Numbered from the stretch's first letter, positions 1 through 12,380 are shown. The stretch is DNA of 64,000 nucleotides from Thelephora terrestris (GCA_015956445.1 WIUZ02000017.1:827748-891747), one strand, 5' to 3'. Numbers and translations: made by a program. The notes: a model not told the origin generated them from the sequence alone.

Positions 1-900
1 CCACGGTCTTTCAAAAGACGCTGACGACGTTCCTAGAATCCCAGAATGGTGCCGCGAGCATCCTTGCAGTTTTGCTTTCTATCTTTCATCTCAGTCCCTC
101 GAAAAGGTTATGTGGATTCGGACCGTAAACACGGAGTGTGGCTATATTCGTACCCTTCTTGCCATTGAACAACCGCTTACAGGTTTGTGGATTCTCATGG
201 TCGGCGGTTCTCGGCTGCGGATGAACTCGGTCTCCTATATCGGTATTCAGCGCAAAGGGGGATCACCTTCACTGAAACACGTACGTGGGACTGTGTCTAT
301 CACATATTCACCTCGACATCGCAGAGACCCACGCTATTTCCGGGGTTTATCGTGATGATGCGAGCCCTCCAGCGCTGGTTTCCGACATGCGGTACAGTCG
401 GGGAGGGACAGACTTTCGTCGTGGGTCGTTGAACATTCCCGTGATATCTCCGTCACCGAGTGCATTCCTCAGCCACTGTCAGCCAGTGATCCCGACGGTC
501 GATCAATTCAGTTCACAATCACGTGCTAGCACGCGGGGATCCTTGTACGTATGCAAGCCTACGTGCAGTCTTCGCGCTAGCCGCGTCCGCGAGAATAACT
601 GCGAAACAGAGCTGTCCCACTTGGCAATATTCGTGATGGTTCGGCGAAGAACGCGGCGACGCAAGGGGGGATTCCGACGACAGAGAGAAGAGTCACACGA
701 GGGATGGAGGGAAAAGGAGCGGACGTGTTAAGCCTATAACACTGCATGAGATCTACGAGATTGACAAATAGAGGGAGATACATCAATCAGACAACCGAGG
801 GTATGCTTGGGCTCTGGCACAGCAAGAGCCGCCCCCGAGCTTGCACATAAAACACGTGGACCGAAGCCAATGAAAGGGGTATTCGTGGAACAATAATTAG
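1..900. other. Region without a recognisable gene
   Basis: Only short overlapping open frames are present here (longest 148 codons, plus strand, 285-731) and none shows a domain, signal peptide or convincing splice pattern. The right part is the 3' flank of the GPI protein gene, which ends at 901. Confidence 0.5.
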
Positions 901-1709
901 TTAGGCGAAGAAAGATGCGACAGCCACGAAACCGCAAGTCGCGAGACTGAAGAAGATGTTGGAGGAGGAGGAAAGGGCGCCGTTCAAATTTGTGCCAGTG
1001 GTCGTGGTTCCAGAGGGCTTCGAGCTGCTGCTGGTACTGCTGGAGGACCCAGGACCGGAGCTGCTCGAACTTCCGGCGGGAGTAGAGCTAGAAGGGGGAG
1101 CTAGAGAAGTAGGAAAAGAAATATTAATTACGTAAACCATGAAAACGAACCACGGAAAAACTTACTTCCAGCAACCTTGACTTCGAAGCGAGGAGAGATG
1201 GCGTAAACGTCGCTGTAGTTGGATGGGTTAACGAACTCGACGGCGTAACCGGTTCCGCTGTTCAAGGTCACGTTGGTGATGGTATAACTCTGTTTGAACG
1301 TGAAACCTTGGGTCAGACCTTGAAAAAACTTCGAGGTGCTCGCGTGTAAATACCTGCGTGGAGACATCGACGTATTCGTCAACGGAAAAAGCCCCGTTGA
1401 GGACATTCACATCGCTGTTCACAATGAAGATTGAAATTGGAGTAGGATCGCCTTTAGCGTAGGTCCAGGTGATGGACTTGCTGGTGTTCTGAACCCTGTT
1501 CAAATAAACCATATTCAGGCCCTGGAGTGAGGCCCACGGAAGGACTGGCTCTCACCAGTAGTCGTTAGTGTTGGGGCTAGTAATCTGGATTGTCGCTGTG
1601 AGATACGAGGTATGCACGGTTCAGCGGTCTGCTCTAGAATTCTTCGAATGATTTACATACCGAGAGCGAGGGCGGGAAGGGTGGCAAGAGCAGCAAAGGC
1701 GGCGCGCAT
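901..1709 (-). CDS. GPI-anchored Knh1-like cell-wall/surface protein
   Basis: This is a small secreted protein of about 184 residues. I read five exons (1661-1709, 1556-1595, 1354-1495, 1166-1289, 901-1100), all joined in frame by GT..AG introns. The start gives a signal peptide (MRAAFAALATLPALAL). The mature part begins TIQITSPNTNDYW and contains SITWTYAKGDP and SGTGYAVEFVNPSNYSDVYA, the pattern of the Kre9/Knh1 N-terminal-like Ser/Thr-rich GPI family. A Ser/Gly/Thr-rich stalk follows, then a hydrophobic C-terminus (IFFSLATCGFVAVASFFA) fitting a GPI-attachment signal. Members of this family are surface proteins of fungal walls, and their exact function is mostly unknown. The Knh1-like call is a family resemblance, while the signal and GPI architecture are seen directly. 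Confidence 0.8.
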
Positions 1710-1995
1710 TTTGTTTGGGATAGGGAATGAAAGGAGTGAGCGAAAAGCTGGTAAGTGGCACGAGAGGGCTGGTAACGAGGGAAAGACGAGAACCTCTGAC
1801 GGAGTTAACCTGGTGTTGATCCTGCTCTTATATTTCTCCGGCGTCAACGTGATCGCACGCCAGTCTCACATGCTATTGCATCCGATGAAACAAGGACCGT
1901 TTCTATCATCGGGCTACAGTGTACAAGAACAAGATTACAACGCGGTCAAAAATACAAAAGAAGCAGCATAAGCAAATACATGATAAACTGTAAAC

Positions 1996-4900
1996 TCAAT
2001 GGTCAGCATCGTAAGCACCCCCGTGAACAGCGTTAAGATGGTCGTAGATGCCGTCGTTGAACGTTTTAACGCAGATCCAACAGACATGTCCTCCGCAACG
2101 GCAATGAATATGGTTACATCCATCAACCTTCTCTATGAGGACACCGCAATCGGGACACCTCTTGACGTTCGAGTTGCCCTTCGCCCACCTCTCCAACAGC
2201 AGCTCCTGACCACTCTTCGATCCTACCAACGCGTTCTCCTCACAAGTCAACCCACGGTGGGGCGACCTGTGACAGTGTGAACAAGTCTCGACCAAACAAG
2301 CAGGACACTGGATGACCACCGAATCCTCCTTCGATACGCGGTATATTTGTGTGCAGTCCGGTGTCGAGCAGAACCTGAATTCGTTAGGGCGCTGTTCGAG
2401 GTAGACCCTGAACGAGTTTTCGAACGTTTGCGTAAGAAGGGCAGGGGAGATGAACCTCTCGATGACAGGGAGCGGAATCGGGGTTTGGCACCGGCCTCCG
2501 TCGCCGATACAACGGATAGGGATACTTCTGCCATCGATCGCGGAATTCAGCGTGTGCTTTAAGCACCCGGTGCAGTATACGTGTTGGCACACAAGGGGGA
2601 ATGATTCAGCCGGTTCCTCGAAGCACAGTGGACAACTCTGCGACCGGTTAAGCATAGGAGGGCGGAGGGGTCTCTTTCTCGCTTCTCCCAGGAGATTTCG
2701 CAACGCGTGCTCCGCATCGTGACCCCCTCGAACGGAGACAAAGTACGGTTTGGACGTGGTGTGTAACCAGACGTTGTCTTCTCCCAACGTATCGCCGAGA
2801 ATCTTCATGCCTCTGTGGATGAAGAACCCAACAAGGTGATCCTCAATGTTCACCTGGAAGTCGAGCGCAGCGAGCGTTTTCATCTGCTCCTTGATCTCGC
2901 GCCGGGCGCGATTTACGGCTGCCTCGGAACCATAGACCCGCAGAACCTGCCTCGTCCTGTCGGGGCGAACGTATGCCCCGAATTGTCGTAGTAGGCGGCC
3001 GAAAAACGCAACACCCTGCCAGTTGACGAAAAACCTGTCCCAGACTTCTACAACTTCCCCTCGAGCGATCTTCTCAACCTTCAGCTTCAGCGCCCCAACC
3101 GCTTTCTTGTCAATCCCGACCACCTGAATGAGACAGACCGGTGGGTACATGTACCTCGTTGCCACGATATGAGCAGTTCGCTCGCGACCGTATTGACTTT
3201 CCAGTCCATCGTAAATCTCCTTCTGAGCGTCGTAATGTTCGGGGGGAATGTGGAGTGTATATTGGTGGGGAAACGCGAGGAAGAATCGTGCGTGCGTGGG
3301 GGCTAGGAAATCTAGCTCAGTGTCTTGCAACCACTGATACACCTTGTCCGCCTTTTCCCAGGCGTCGAACCGGGCCCGGACGAGAATGGTTCCCTTTTGG
3401 TAGTTTTTGATAACATCGAAGTCATCAGGCTTCAGATCGCCAATGGTTTGCATATGCTCCTTGAGTCCCTGCAGGACCGCGGGGACATAGTATCTCCTAT
3501 GGGCAAACGTTCTGATGGAGAACGGGTTTGCAAAGCGCAGAATTTCAGGATCGGAAGTGGTAGTAGCGATGTTTGAGATGATGATGGAGTTCTTGATGAA
3601 GGTCCACGACTCATTCCCCTCCGGTCTACGCGCTAAGGTGACATGAGCGATCCGCCCCCCGCAGTAGGCACCGTTCAGAGCTTTGGCTTTCTCGATGGCA
3701 ACCTCGACGGAGGGATAAATGGCTTGCACGCGCATCGAGGGGGCGAGGAAGAAGACCTCGAGGTAGGAAGATCGGTTGTATGTCCAGTCGTCCATCTGGT
3801 TATGTGTCACTATGGGAGCGAGCTCGAATTTGAGAACCTCGTCAAAGTATTTTTGCTTGTCGAGGACCTCAACTACGGTCTCCGCATGCCGAGCATCGTT
3901 GAATATGACGCTGGCCTCTTGAGTCTCCCGATCCATGCTCTTGCGTAAGATCAGTATGTGAAAGGCATCGCGATTGAAGCCAGCGGAGGTAAGGAAGGCT
4001 TCCAACTCTCCTTTCGTGGTTCTCGCGGGCAAGTTCGAGATGAGAACCCGGCAAGACTCGAGAGCCGTGGTGACTTCCTTGATCTCACACCCCGCACCAA
4101 AGACAACCTTGGTATTGTCGAAGATCATTCGATCCATTGTCTTGGCTGCTGCTTGCTCTGCTTCCATTTTCCACCTTGTGACCTATTTTTTGTGGTGTTA
4201 GCGGATTGCAGGGACGCATGACGATACAATGGATTTACCCGAGAAAGATGAAGCATTTTACACTGGGTGCGTTCGGGACAGTATCCATCATTCCATGCGG
4301 GGCACTGGGATTGGCTAGGGCCGACGTCCGACACCTGCGCGGGCGATGTGGAAGGTAGGGATTTGTTGGCTTCCTCTCTCTGTGGGGATTCTTGAGAAGT
4401 TTGCAGAGAAAAAGGGAGAGAAGCACGGACAGGGAGCCTGAAATGGAAATAATGGCAGTCTTGACGCTCGCATTGGGATGCGAGGCCGTTTCTGCAAACC
4501 GTTCGGTTGCGGTTATTCTGTTTCGAGGATGAGGAACTAGGTGTCTACCGGGACGAGATGCATTACCTCTGGGTGATAATATTCGCAGACTCCCTTGGTG
4601 CAACGCCCCTCGTATACTAGCCTATCGCATAAGGGTGGACAATCGGCCTGCGCAACTCAGTGTAACGCATCGTGCAGGTACCGAGAGGACTTACCAAACT
4701 GGGATCGTGGTAGTATAGACACGGGTTCTGTGAACAGCGTTTATGCAAGTAATTCCGACAGATTCCCTGTCTCATTGGGATGATGGCTTTCTGAAAGCAT
4801 GTTGAACGAAACATGAAATCTATCTCGGTCATTGAATTTACCTGGTCACACTGCACATGGGACAATTCCTGGATGGAGACCTGCTCCGGCGACACACTCT

Positions 4901-6634
4901 GCGGTGAAGGAGGTGCTCCGGTTCTCGGATTATCGGAGTTCTCGAACTGATAATACGAGGCCTTGTCAGGCAATCGCTGTAACCAAGGTGCGCGCAAAAT
5001 ACCTTTTTCTTTCCATAACCCCCATTCCTGCGAGGGGAAGAGGTTCCGGACGAAGAAGGACTCGAAGGGGACTCCTGCTTAGGTGCTAGCCCCCCGCTCG
5101 GTGGGGTGACGGCGCTAATCGCCACAGAGCATGATACTACGTTTTGCGGGCGGGGCGAAACAGACCGCTTGACAGGGTCCACTTCCTGTCTCTATAGGAA
5201 TCGTTGTGAGGAGTTGACATAAAAAAAGGAGATGAGGACGAACAGTAGGGAGCCTGAAGTGAAAACCGGCGCAGGGTCGACGTTCGCATCGAGAGTTGAG
5301 GGCTAACGAGCAAACCCTTCGGTAGCGGTTATTCTGTGTCAACAATGAGAGGTTGGCAGTTTTACGGGATGAGATACCTTACCTGCGGGTGGTAATTTTC
5401 GCAGAATCTCCTGTTGCAAGGTCCATCATACAACTTCGCGCACAAGGGTGGAAAACCGGCCTACGCAAATCAACGCAATGGATAGTACCGGAAGCAGGAC
5501 GTCTTACCAGTTCGGGATCGTGATAGTATGGACACGGATTCTGCGAACAGGGTAGTTTATGCAAATATTTCCGACAGATTTCCCATCTTGGTGGGACTGT
5601 GTCTTTCTGAAAGCACTGTAAATGACACGGGAATATGCCTCACTCTTTGAATTTACCTGGTCACGCTGCGCAAGGGACGATTCGGGAATAGAGAGCTGCT
5701 CTGGCGGCACACTTTCCCGTGAAAGATGTACTTCAGTTGTTGAATTCTCCGACTTCTCCGGCTGTTGATATGATACCTCGTCAAAGGGATCGCTGTACGA
5801 AGGTGTATGTATCATACCTTTTTCTTTCCACGGCCCCCATTCTTGCGAGAGGGGGACGTTCCAGACGTGGAAGGACTCGAAGGTGTTTCTTGCATGGGTG
5901 TTGGCTCTACACTGCGCGGGGTGACGGCGCTAATCGCCACAGAGGATGATACTACGTTTTGCGGGCGGGGCGAAACAGAACTGGGGGTGCCCTTCGAGCC
6001 CTTCACACGAGAGTCATCGGAGTTGAACATCTGGGCCTCCGTTTGAGACCCAGAAACAAGCGTAGACGACCTTGATTGCCGGGAAGGGTGGGTTGGAGGC
6101 ACCGGGACCTGCGACGTTTGCGGTTTTGCAGGGCGGGATGATGTGGAAGAAACTTTCTGTCCCTGCCGCCCTGGGACAACGGGGATGGAAACCTTAAGGA
6201 GCAAAGTGGACGATAGAGTGAGCAACGTGAGGAGAGTGTATGTTCGAAGGAACCCACAGATTTCTCCTCTTTCTTTGGTGGCTGTGGAGATGTTGGGGTA
6301 GAGGTGCTGGGGGTCGGTTGTGTTGGGAGTTTCGTGGGGTTCGGGGTGGACTTCGGTTGTTTGGAGGTCGTGGGTGTTGTTTTGAGAGGAGCGGATTGAG
6401 GCGGCTTATCAAGAACGTGCAAGAAATGTTAACGGGCACCACGCAGAAACTCAAAAAGTGACTTACCAAACTTGCAGGGTGGAAGTACGGACACTTACCA
6501 CTGCACTCGCCTCTCTGATACCTTTGACAAATGGGCTTCTTACTGGGAGCCTGGATGGTCATCATGTCGCGATAAGTGTTGTAAGTGTGCAGGGACAGCG
6601 TCCCAGGCTGGATTTTCATGGCGGATGTAGCCAT
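1996..6634 (-). CDS. CCCH zinc-finger / RBR-type E3 ubiquitin ligase
   Basis: RBR ligases pass ubiquitin from an E2 through a cysteine in RING2. The last exon (1996 to about 4179) encodes over 720 residues. A central region resembling RRM-like folds (ALESCRVLISNLPARTTKGE) is followed by RING1 (CPLCFEEPAESFPLVCQHVYC), an IBR (CSTPDCTQIY..CPAC..CSHCH) and RING2 (CPDCGVLIEKVDGCNHIHC). The expected catalytic Cys is codon 2101-2103. A 56-nt intron joins this in frame to upstream exons carrying six CCCH fingers, at about 6480-6530, 5520-5600, 5385-5450, 4690-4780, 4565-4635 and 4250-4300; examples are CQRYQRGECSGKCPYFH and CPAWNDGYCPERTQCKMLH. Pro/Ser-rich linkers separate the fingers. The start at 6634 (MATSAMKIQ) opens the first finger exon. 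CCCH fingers suggest RNA binding, which is inference. The fingers lie in tandemly duplicated DNA. The exact 5' exon set is less certain than the RBR part. Confidence 0.85.
4365..5995. repeat. In-gene tandem duplication, two units of about 815 bp
   Basis: Two adjacent divergent copies lie inside the CCCH/RBR gene. The anchor GGCGCTAATCGCCACAGAG occurs at 5111 and 5926 (spacing 815), and AGGGAGCCTGAA occurs at 4431 and 5247 (spacing 816). Each unit carries a pair of CCCH-finger exons, a 41-nt intron at the same place, and a Ser/Pro-rich linker. The region at 6060-6634 may be an older, more diverged relative. Confidence 0.85.
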
Positions 6635-6857
6635 TCCGGTCCTCCAGAGAGCGAGGGTAGTGGTGGGAGATGGGGCGGATGATCGAAATGCCTCACGATG
6701 CCGGTGCGCCCGCCCGCGGTAGCCTAATAAGGGCAACACCAAATAGTCACAAATATCAGTCATCACCCATGACTGTGCTTTCACATCCCGCGCACGTTGA
6801 GCTTAAATACGCGATGATGATAGTGGATGTCGATGGATATTCACGCATTTAAGCTAT

Positions 6858-9800
6858 TTACAAGCTATTCATGAGCTCTACCAAAGCGTCCACGTCTTTC
6901 TTCATCCCGTTAGAACTTCCTCCACCACCTGCAGCGGGAGACCGATTCTCAATGTTAGCTCCATCTTCAGAGATTTGGCGTCCGTCATCAAGTTGTAACC
7001 AATGGTTCAGCTGTTTAGCAATTGAACGAGCTTTGAGCCGGAAGTGAGTACGAATCACGTTCTCCCAAGGTTCTGGCGGATTTCGTAGGTTCCCCAGCAT
7101 CTATCACAACTTCAGCCACATGACAGCAGACCATCTTCAAAATGGACTTACGGCTGTTCTGATAACCATTCGCCGGACGTTGGCAGAATCTACCCGGAGT
7201 GAGGAATGAATCGGTGTCGAACGTTTAAGCCTTACATGCTTTCGAAGGCGGTGTGCCACCACTTTGGGCCCAGGCTGGTTCATTGAGGTAAGGTTCTTCA
7301 CAAAGAATCATCGACTGAATGGAGATCAACACCTGGAACAATCGAAAGGGTTGTTACGTGTTTTAAGCTCAGATGACGTTTAATTCTCACTTGAAGCAGT
7401 GTCGATTTGCCCGAAACCCAACCTGGGGAAATTGGGTGATTGATCGTTTGATACTGGCTGTGGAGTGGCAGGAACAGGACGAACCAGGGCCGGACCATGT
7501 GCCGAGTAGAGACAGGCAAACCTTTCCCTCCTACGAGATAGACTCAGTGAGTGTTCACACCCTACATAAAGAAACTTACAGCGTAGAGGTTGGGGTTGAA
7601 TCGATACTTCCCTCCATGTGTCTACACGGGCAGTGGTCAAGTTGTGCTTCGTGGAGTTAGCGGGGGGAAACCTACCGTCATGTATTTGACATGCGGAGGG
7701 GAGTGGTTGTATCCAGCGGGCAAGAAAATGTCAAATAAGAAACTGATGTCTTGAGCCGATCAATTCCCACCCACAAGGATCAACTTACCATCCATTCTCA
7801 TAGGGCGTCCCCTCTGGACCTATAATCAGCGCCTTGATAACGTCGACCCTGGTCTCATCAACCCTTAGGAAAATCGATGAGTTCCAGGCAATGGGTAAGT
7901 TCGTTGTCAAAACAGCCAGCTCCTTCGCAATCGCCAACGACCTCTTCGGAATGTCTTGGTTTGCCATAATCCTAGCTTCCGCATCGTAATGAAACTTATA
8001 ATGAACTTGTGCATCCTTCCCTTCTTGGTCCGATGGAGGGATGCTTAAGTCACAGTACTCGAACCGGACTTTTGTTGCCCAATCAACGTATGCCTTTTGT
8101 GTCTCGGCTTCGGTTTCTGGCGTGGCGACGTACTCATGACCGGTGGAGGAGTTGGGGATACTGGGGAGTGAAGCGCGGAGCCGGCCCATGAACGGCTTGC
8201 CCTTCGCTTCTTCAAGCGCCCGGTCGATCGCTTGGACAGTTCCCTGAATGCTCCTACAGAAGGATAAAAGCTGGGCGTTCTCAGGCGACATGGCAGCGGG
8301 GTCGGCTGCCTTAGCCTTTCCTTTGTCCTCGCTCGTCATCCGCTTCTCCTCCTCCGTCGCTTCCACAACTGCAGTCTCAGGTGTGATACTCGCTTCCAAG
8401 CCCTTCAGTGCCGCTTGCGCCTGTATAAAGATTGACTCGAGGAGTTCTCTGGGTCCAGAGCTACCCTCATAGGTCAAAGTTCGCTCCCTGGTCTTCGAGG
8501 CCCCCTTGAACCCTGCGGGTTTCTTCGCAACTGGTTTAGATGATACTAGCACCATGATTGGCATGCCCATCATGCTGGCAAGAGCTTCGTGGCGCGATAT
8601 TGTCTGCAAGGATGTGAGCTCCTAGTCAAGTGAGTACTAACACCAACGCTGCCTCACTTGGAGCCACTCGAAGAGCTCGAAGTACAACACCGACCGATCA
8701 GACATATCCGCGAGCGAGTCATTCCGGAGGAGGGAGCTGCAGGTGTAATTGAACCGCCGGCGAAGATGTGCGAGCGTCGTTGGGTGCACGAGATAGTCTG
8801 AGGTCCGACCACGGCTGATTGATGGAAGATAATCTCTGATAGCCTTCATCAACTTTGCGATCCGCTCATCTGCTACCTTCTGAGCTTTAGCGGCCTGCTC
8901 CTGCCCTGTCGTCTGCGGGCCAGTTTAATGAGGATTAACAGATAGTCGAGTGGGACCATACGTCTTCTTTCTGTGAACCTGCATAACCGGTTCCACCTTT
9001 CGCCTTTTTCCCAGCAGGACCAGAAATTCCGTAGTCATATTCGTCAACTTCCGAAGCGGGGGAAGAATTTCCTGTTCCCGTCTTCCGTCGCTTGATATTT
9101 CGACTCTTAGATTGCGAGATATCATCGAGCACTGCTGGTGAAAACTGTTCGGTGTACTTGTTTTCAAGCATAAAAAGTCCAACGCCAAGGAGAACCCCTT
9201 GAAGGTTGGGACAATGGAACAGAATGTCTTCGTCCTTCGATTGACCCTCGGCAATAGTTTCACCACAAGCAAGGCAGAACTGTTTGTTGCACCTTGGACA
9301 CAACTTACGGACTAAACCCTTCAACCGTCGCACGTAGGCAAAGAAATCGCCCTGGGATAGAGGTTGAGAGACGGAATCGTGAGCTTAGGGGTTGGCTTAC
9401 GAGGACCGGGAAGAAGTCGCCCTTGGTTCGAGCCACAGAGTAACCGCACTTGCTGGGACATTGGCAAGGATCATGGGAGAGTTCATTATACAGCGAAAAG
9501 AGGAAACCCTGTTCGCCGCCTTCGGGGCACCCCTTCATCCATTGTGATTGAGTCATTAATTTCACAGGTCCGTCTTGACCGGGGATGACGATGACCTCGG
9601 GGTCTTCCTCGACTTCGATGACTTCCTCGCGTCTGTCCTTTGAGAAGAATATACCTGGACCGATGATGAGTGAGCATCCCTTCGAGCTAGGTCTTGTGGG
9701 TGAGACAGGGAGGAGTACCAGCGTAAGGATCCGCGGCACCAGCATGTCCATCCGCATGAATATCCATCTCTGGACCGGAATCGTAGTCGTAATCTGCACG

Positions 9801-10251
9801 TAGTCACATTGATACAACCGCAGAGCTACAGCCAGACTCTGACAGGACACACCATCGAAGTCACCATCATCGCCGTCGCCCTCTGCGACGTCGTCATCGC
9901 TATCATCAGGGGTCTTCATTTGAATCTACCCATGAGAAAAGTAAATAACGCGGAAATGAATGCCTGGACTCACAATGTTGGTTGCCTTCCTCTTCGAGCC
10001 ACTAGTATCAGCCGTGGCATCGTCCATACTGGCGTCTTCGTCTTCGTCGACGATATGGGCGAACTTGCCCTCGAATATTTGAGAAGCAGCCTCCATCACA
10101 TCTGGATACCTCTTCAACGCCGCTCGGGCTTGGGCCACCGTAGCACCCTAATACATTATATTAGCTCCGTCAATTTGTATACCCAGTATTTTTTTGGTCG
10201 CGATCCAAGTGAACGGACCATTTCCACGAGCTGAGCGACATCGCTGTCCAT
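6858..10251 (-). CDS. Large UBA-UBC ubiquitin-conjugating enzyme (BIRC6/UBE2O-type E2)
   Basis: The N-terminus (MDSDVAQLVEM, then GATVAQARAALKRYPDVM after an intron) reads as a UBA domain. An acidic segment follows (about 9800-10000), then a cysteine-rich, IBR-like region (PCQCPSKCGY .. CPRCNKQFCLACGE, about 9240-9480). After a Lys/Ser linker and a helical region comes a UBC fold: VIKALIIGPEGTPYENG, YRFNPNLYA, GKVCLSLLGTWSG, VLISIQSMILCEEPYLNEPA, NPPEPWENVIRTHF. The catalytic Cys is codon 7516-7518. NPN replaces the usual HPN, as in the UBE2O and BIRC6 domains, and the C-terminal helices also resemble BIRC6. Splices checked include GPG/WVSGKSTLLQ, with the donor inside Gly. Such E2s can act as E2/E3 hybrids in their family; that role here is inference. 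The gene starts only 137 bp from the divergent AIR gene and ends 224 bp before the RBR gene start. Confidence 0.85.
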
Positions 10252-10388
10252 CGTTCCTAACGTGTATGGAGGGGCAATGTAAGAGGGGAGTTGTGTGGGG
10301 GTGAATGGTAGTCAAGCCGTTAAACCTGAAACCGCTTCTGCGTTGTGCCCGGTCACATGTCTCGACTTAACTTCAACGTTCAGCACCC

Positions 10389-12345
10389 ATGGCCGCGGCT
10401 GAGGTTATCGACCTCACAGGTCTCCCCTCCTCATCTCCTGTTCGCCTCCACAGCAGCGACCGAACGCATGACTCAGAACATCCGATAGGACAACCAAAAG
10501 ATCCAGCGATTGTCAAGGATACAGCTGCCCCCGTCGAGGAAGGAGAACTTCCACGGGTCGTGAAACCGACTGCCACCCCGCAAAAACAACGGAAACGTAA
10601 GAAATCTCAGCCGGACCCTGCGGCAACAAAAGAGGAGAACGTGGAGACCGGCGACAAACGGCGAAGGCGAGGGGCTGAACGAGATGAACCGCCTCGAGGT
10701 AGTTCTCGTTCTCCGGATCGAGCTACACAAGGACACACTCTACGCGAAATGCCTCCGGAATCTCTGTTTTTCGTGGACGACCAGCCTGCGGGTATCAGGG
10801 ATTCTTACGCCTCCGCCACACTGGCTGGGCCGTCCACAACTCAAAGAAACGATGGGCTTGTGCTCCCTCCCCACGTCAATCTTGCTGGTGGATCCTCTGA
10901 AACCCATGAACCCCCTCTTACTTCCTTCTCGGACGCAGAGGAAGGCGAGGAAGACTTCATTGATTATCTAGACGTTGATGGAGATCGTAGTGTGTGTATA
11001 CCATCCACCGAGCCACTCCCACTATGTACACTGATCCAGGGAATGAAATTTTGAAAGATCGGTGTCACTCGTTATTTCCACGATACCCGCGAAATTGATG
11101 CCAAGACCCGGTTTGTCTGCAGAAACTGTGGCGAGGAAAGCAATCATAAAGCCAAGGACTGTCCTCACCAAATCGTTCGTTCCTCTGTCTTTCTCCGTAG
11201 GATCCCACCTCACAAATCGCAGTGCCTGACTTGTGGTGCAAGAAACGAGCACTCGACTCGTAGTTGTCCGATCAGCAAAACCTGCTTCACTTGTGGCATG
11301 AAAGGACACATCAACAAAACTTGCCCAAACCGATACGCTTCCCGCGATGACCCTTCGCGTGCCCTTGACGACTGCGATCGTTGTGGTTCACGGTCACATT
11401 ATTCGAAGGTTTGGACACGGCAGCTTCTATCGGAGAGCACCCTAACCACCTCTGCAGGAGTGTCCGACCCTTTGGCGGATATATGACTACTTGTCCGATA
11501 AGGAGAGGGACATGACACTCAAAGACAGAGAGATGAAGAGGGACCTCGCCTCAGGTTTGGGAGGGGAAGGTTATATCGGTTCGGAGGATTGGTGTTTCAA
11601 TTGTGGGGACGCGGGACATTTGGGAGATGTAAACCAACCGCCGTTGATTTGGTCGAACCAACACTGACACTGGGATCCCTAGGACTGCATCGAGACTCCC
11701 CACCAGCATGACATTCCAAGAGAGCCATCGGCATTCAGCGAGTACAACACCCGCTCTGGTCCCTTCTTTGAACTGCGCGTTTCACCCTCGAAGAAGTCAG
11801 GGAAGAAACGCCAACGTGACTTGCACGACGAGGACCACTGGGGAGACGGACATGGGACTGTAATTCCCGTCAATGTCGGGAAACAAGGGAGAAAAAAGGA
11901 ACGACAAAGGATGGAGATCCTGGATGCAAAGACGAGGGAAGATGAAGGCGACAACTTCTTCTCAAGGAATGTAAAGGACAGGGCAACAACGAAGAAAGAA
12001 CGGGGCGATCACAAAGTCAAAAATGCAGGGATTGTGATCAAGGGCGCTGCTGAAAGGTTCTCTCGAGATCCTCCGGGATACAAACCTCCTTCCTTGCAGG
12101 AGCGGTTGGGTCCCCCCCAAGATCGACGTTATGTCGATTTCCCTCGCGGTGGAGGCGACAGGCCGAAAGACGACGGCAGATATAGAGATAGGGATAGGGG
12201 AAGGAATGAGGGTCGGGACAGGGATGGAGGTAGGGGCAGAGACAGAGACAGAGACAGAGATAAAAGTAGAGGTGAAGACAGATATCGAGACGGGGGTCGT
12301 GATAGAGGATCGAGGTACCGTGGTGGTTATCAAAGGCCACGATAA
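10389..12345 (+). CDS. AIR2: Air1/Air2-like zinc-knuckle protein (TRAMP complex RNA-binding subunit)
   Basis: Air proteins are the zinc-knuckle subunits of the nuclear TRAMP polyadenylation complex, which feeds RNA to the exosome. I read four exons (10389-10991, 11058-11408, 11458-11628, 11683-12345), about 595 residues. An acidic and basic disordered N-terminus (VIDLTGLPSSSP) precedes five CCHC knuckles: CRNCGEESNHKAKDC, CLTCGARNEHSTRSC, CFTCGMKGHINKTC, CDRCGSRSHYSKEC and CFNCGDAGHLGDDC. The last Cys of knuckles 4 and 5 is supplied only after splicing (introns after 11408 and 11628), which supports those junctions. The C-terminus is a long Arg/Asp-rich tract (about 12130-12340), longer and more RD-like than in the yeast protein. 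Air1 versus Air2 cannot be separated in basidiomycetes. Confidence 0.87.
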
Positions 12346-12380
12346 TCCGAACGTGTATTCTCTCAGTCCCTGAACGCGTA

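Noticed and set aside
1354-1378. 25-nt intron in the GPI protein gene
   Set aside because: A 64-nt intron ending at 1290 keeps the frame and gives the expected family motif DVSTQSYTITNV, so the shorter choice is unlikely.
9420-9440. TTGGTTCGAGCC resembling a tRNA B box
   Set aside because: It lies in the coding exon of the UBC gene, with no A box or acceptor stem around it.
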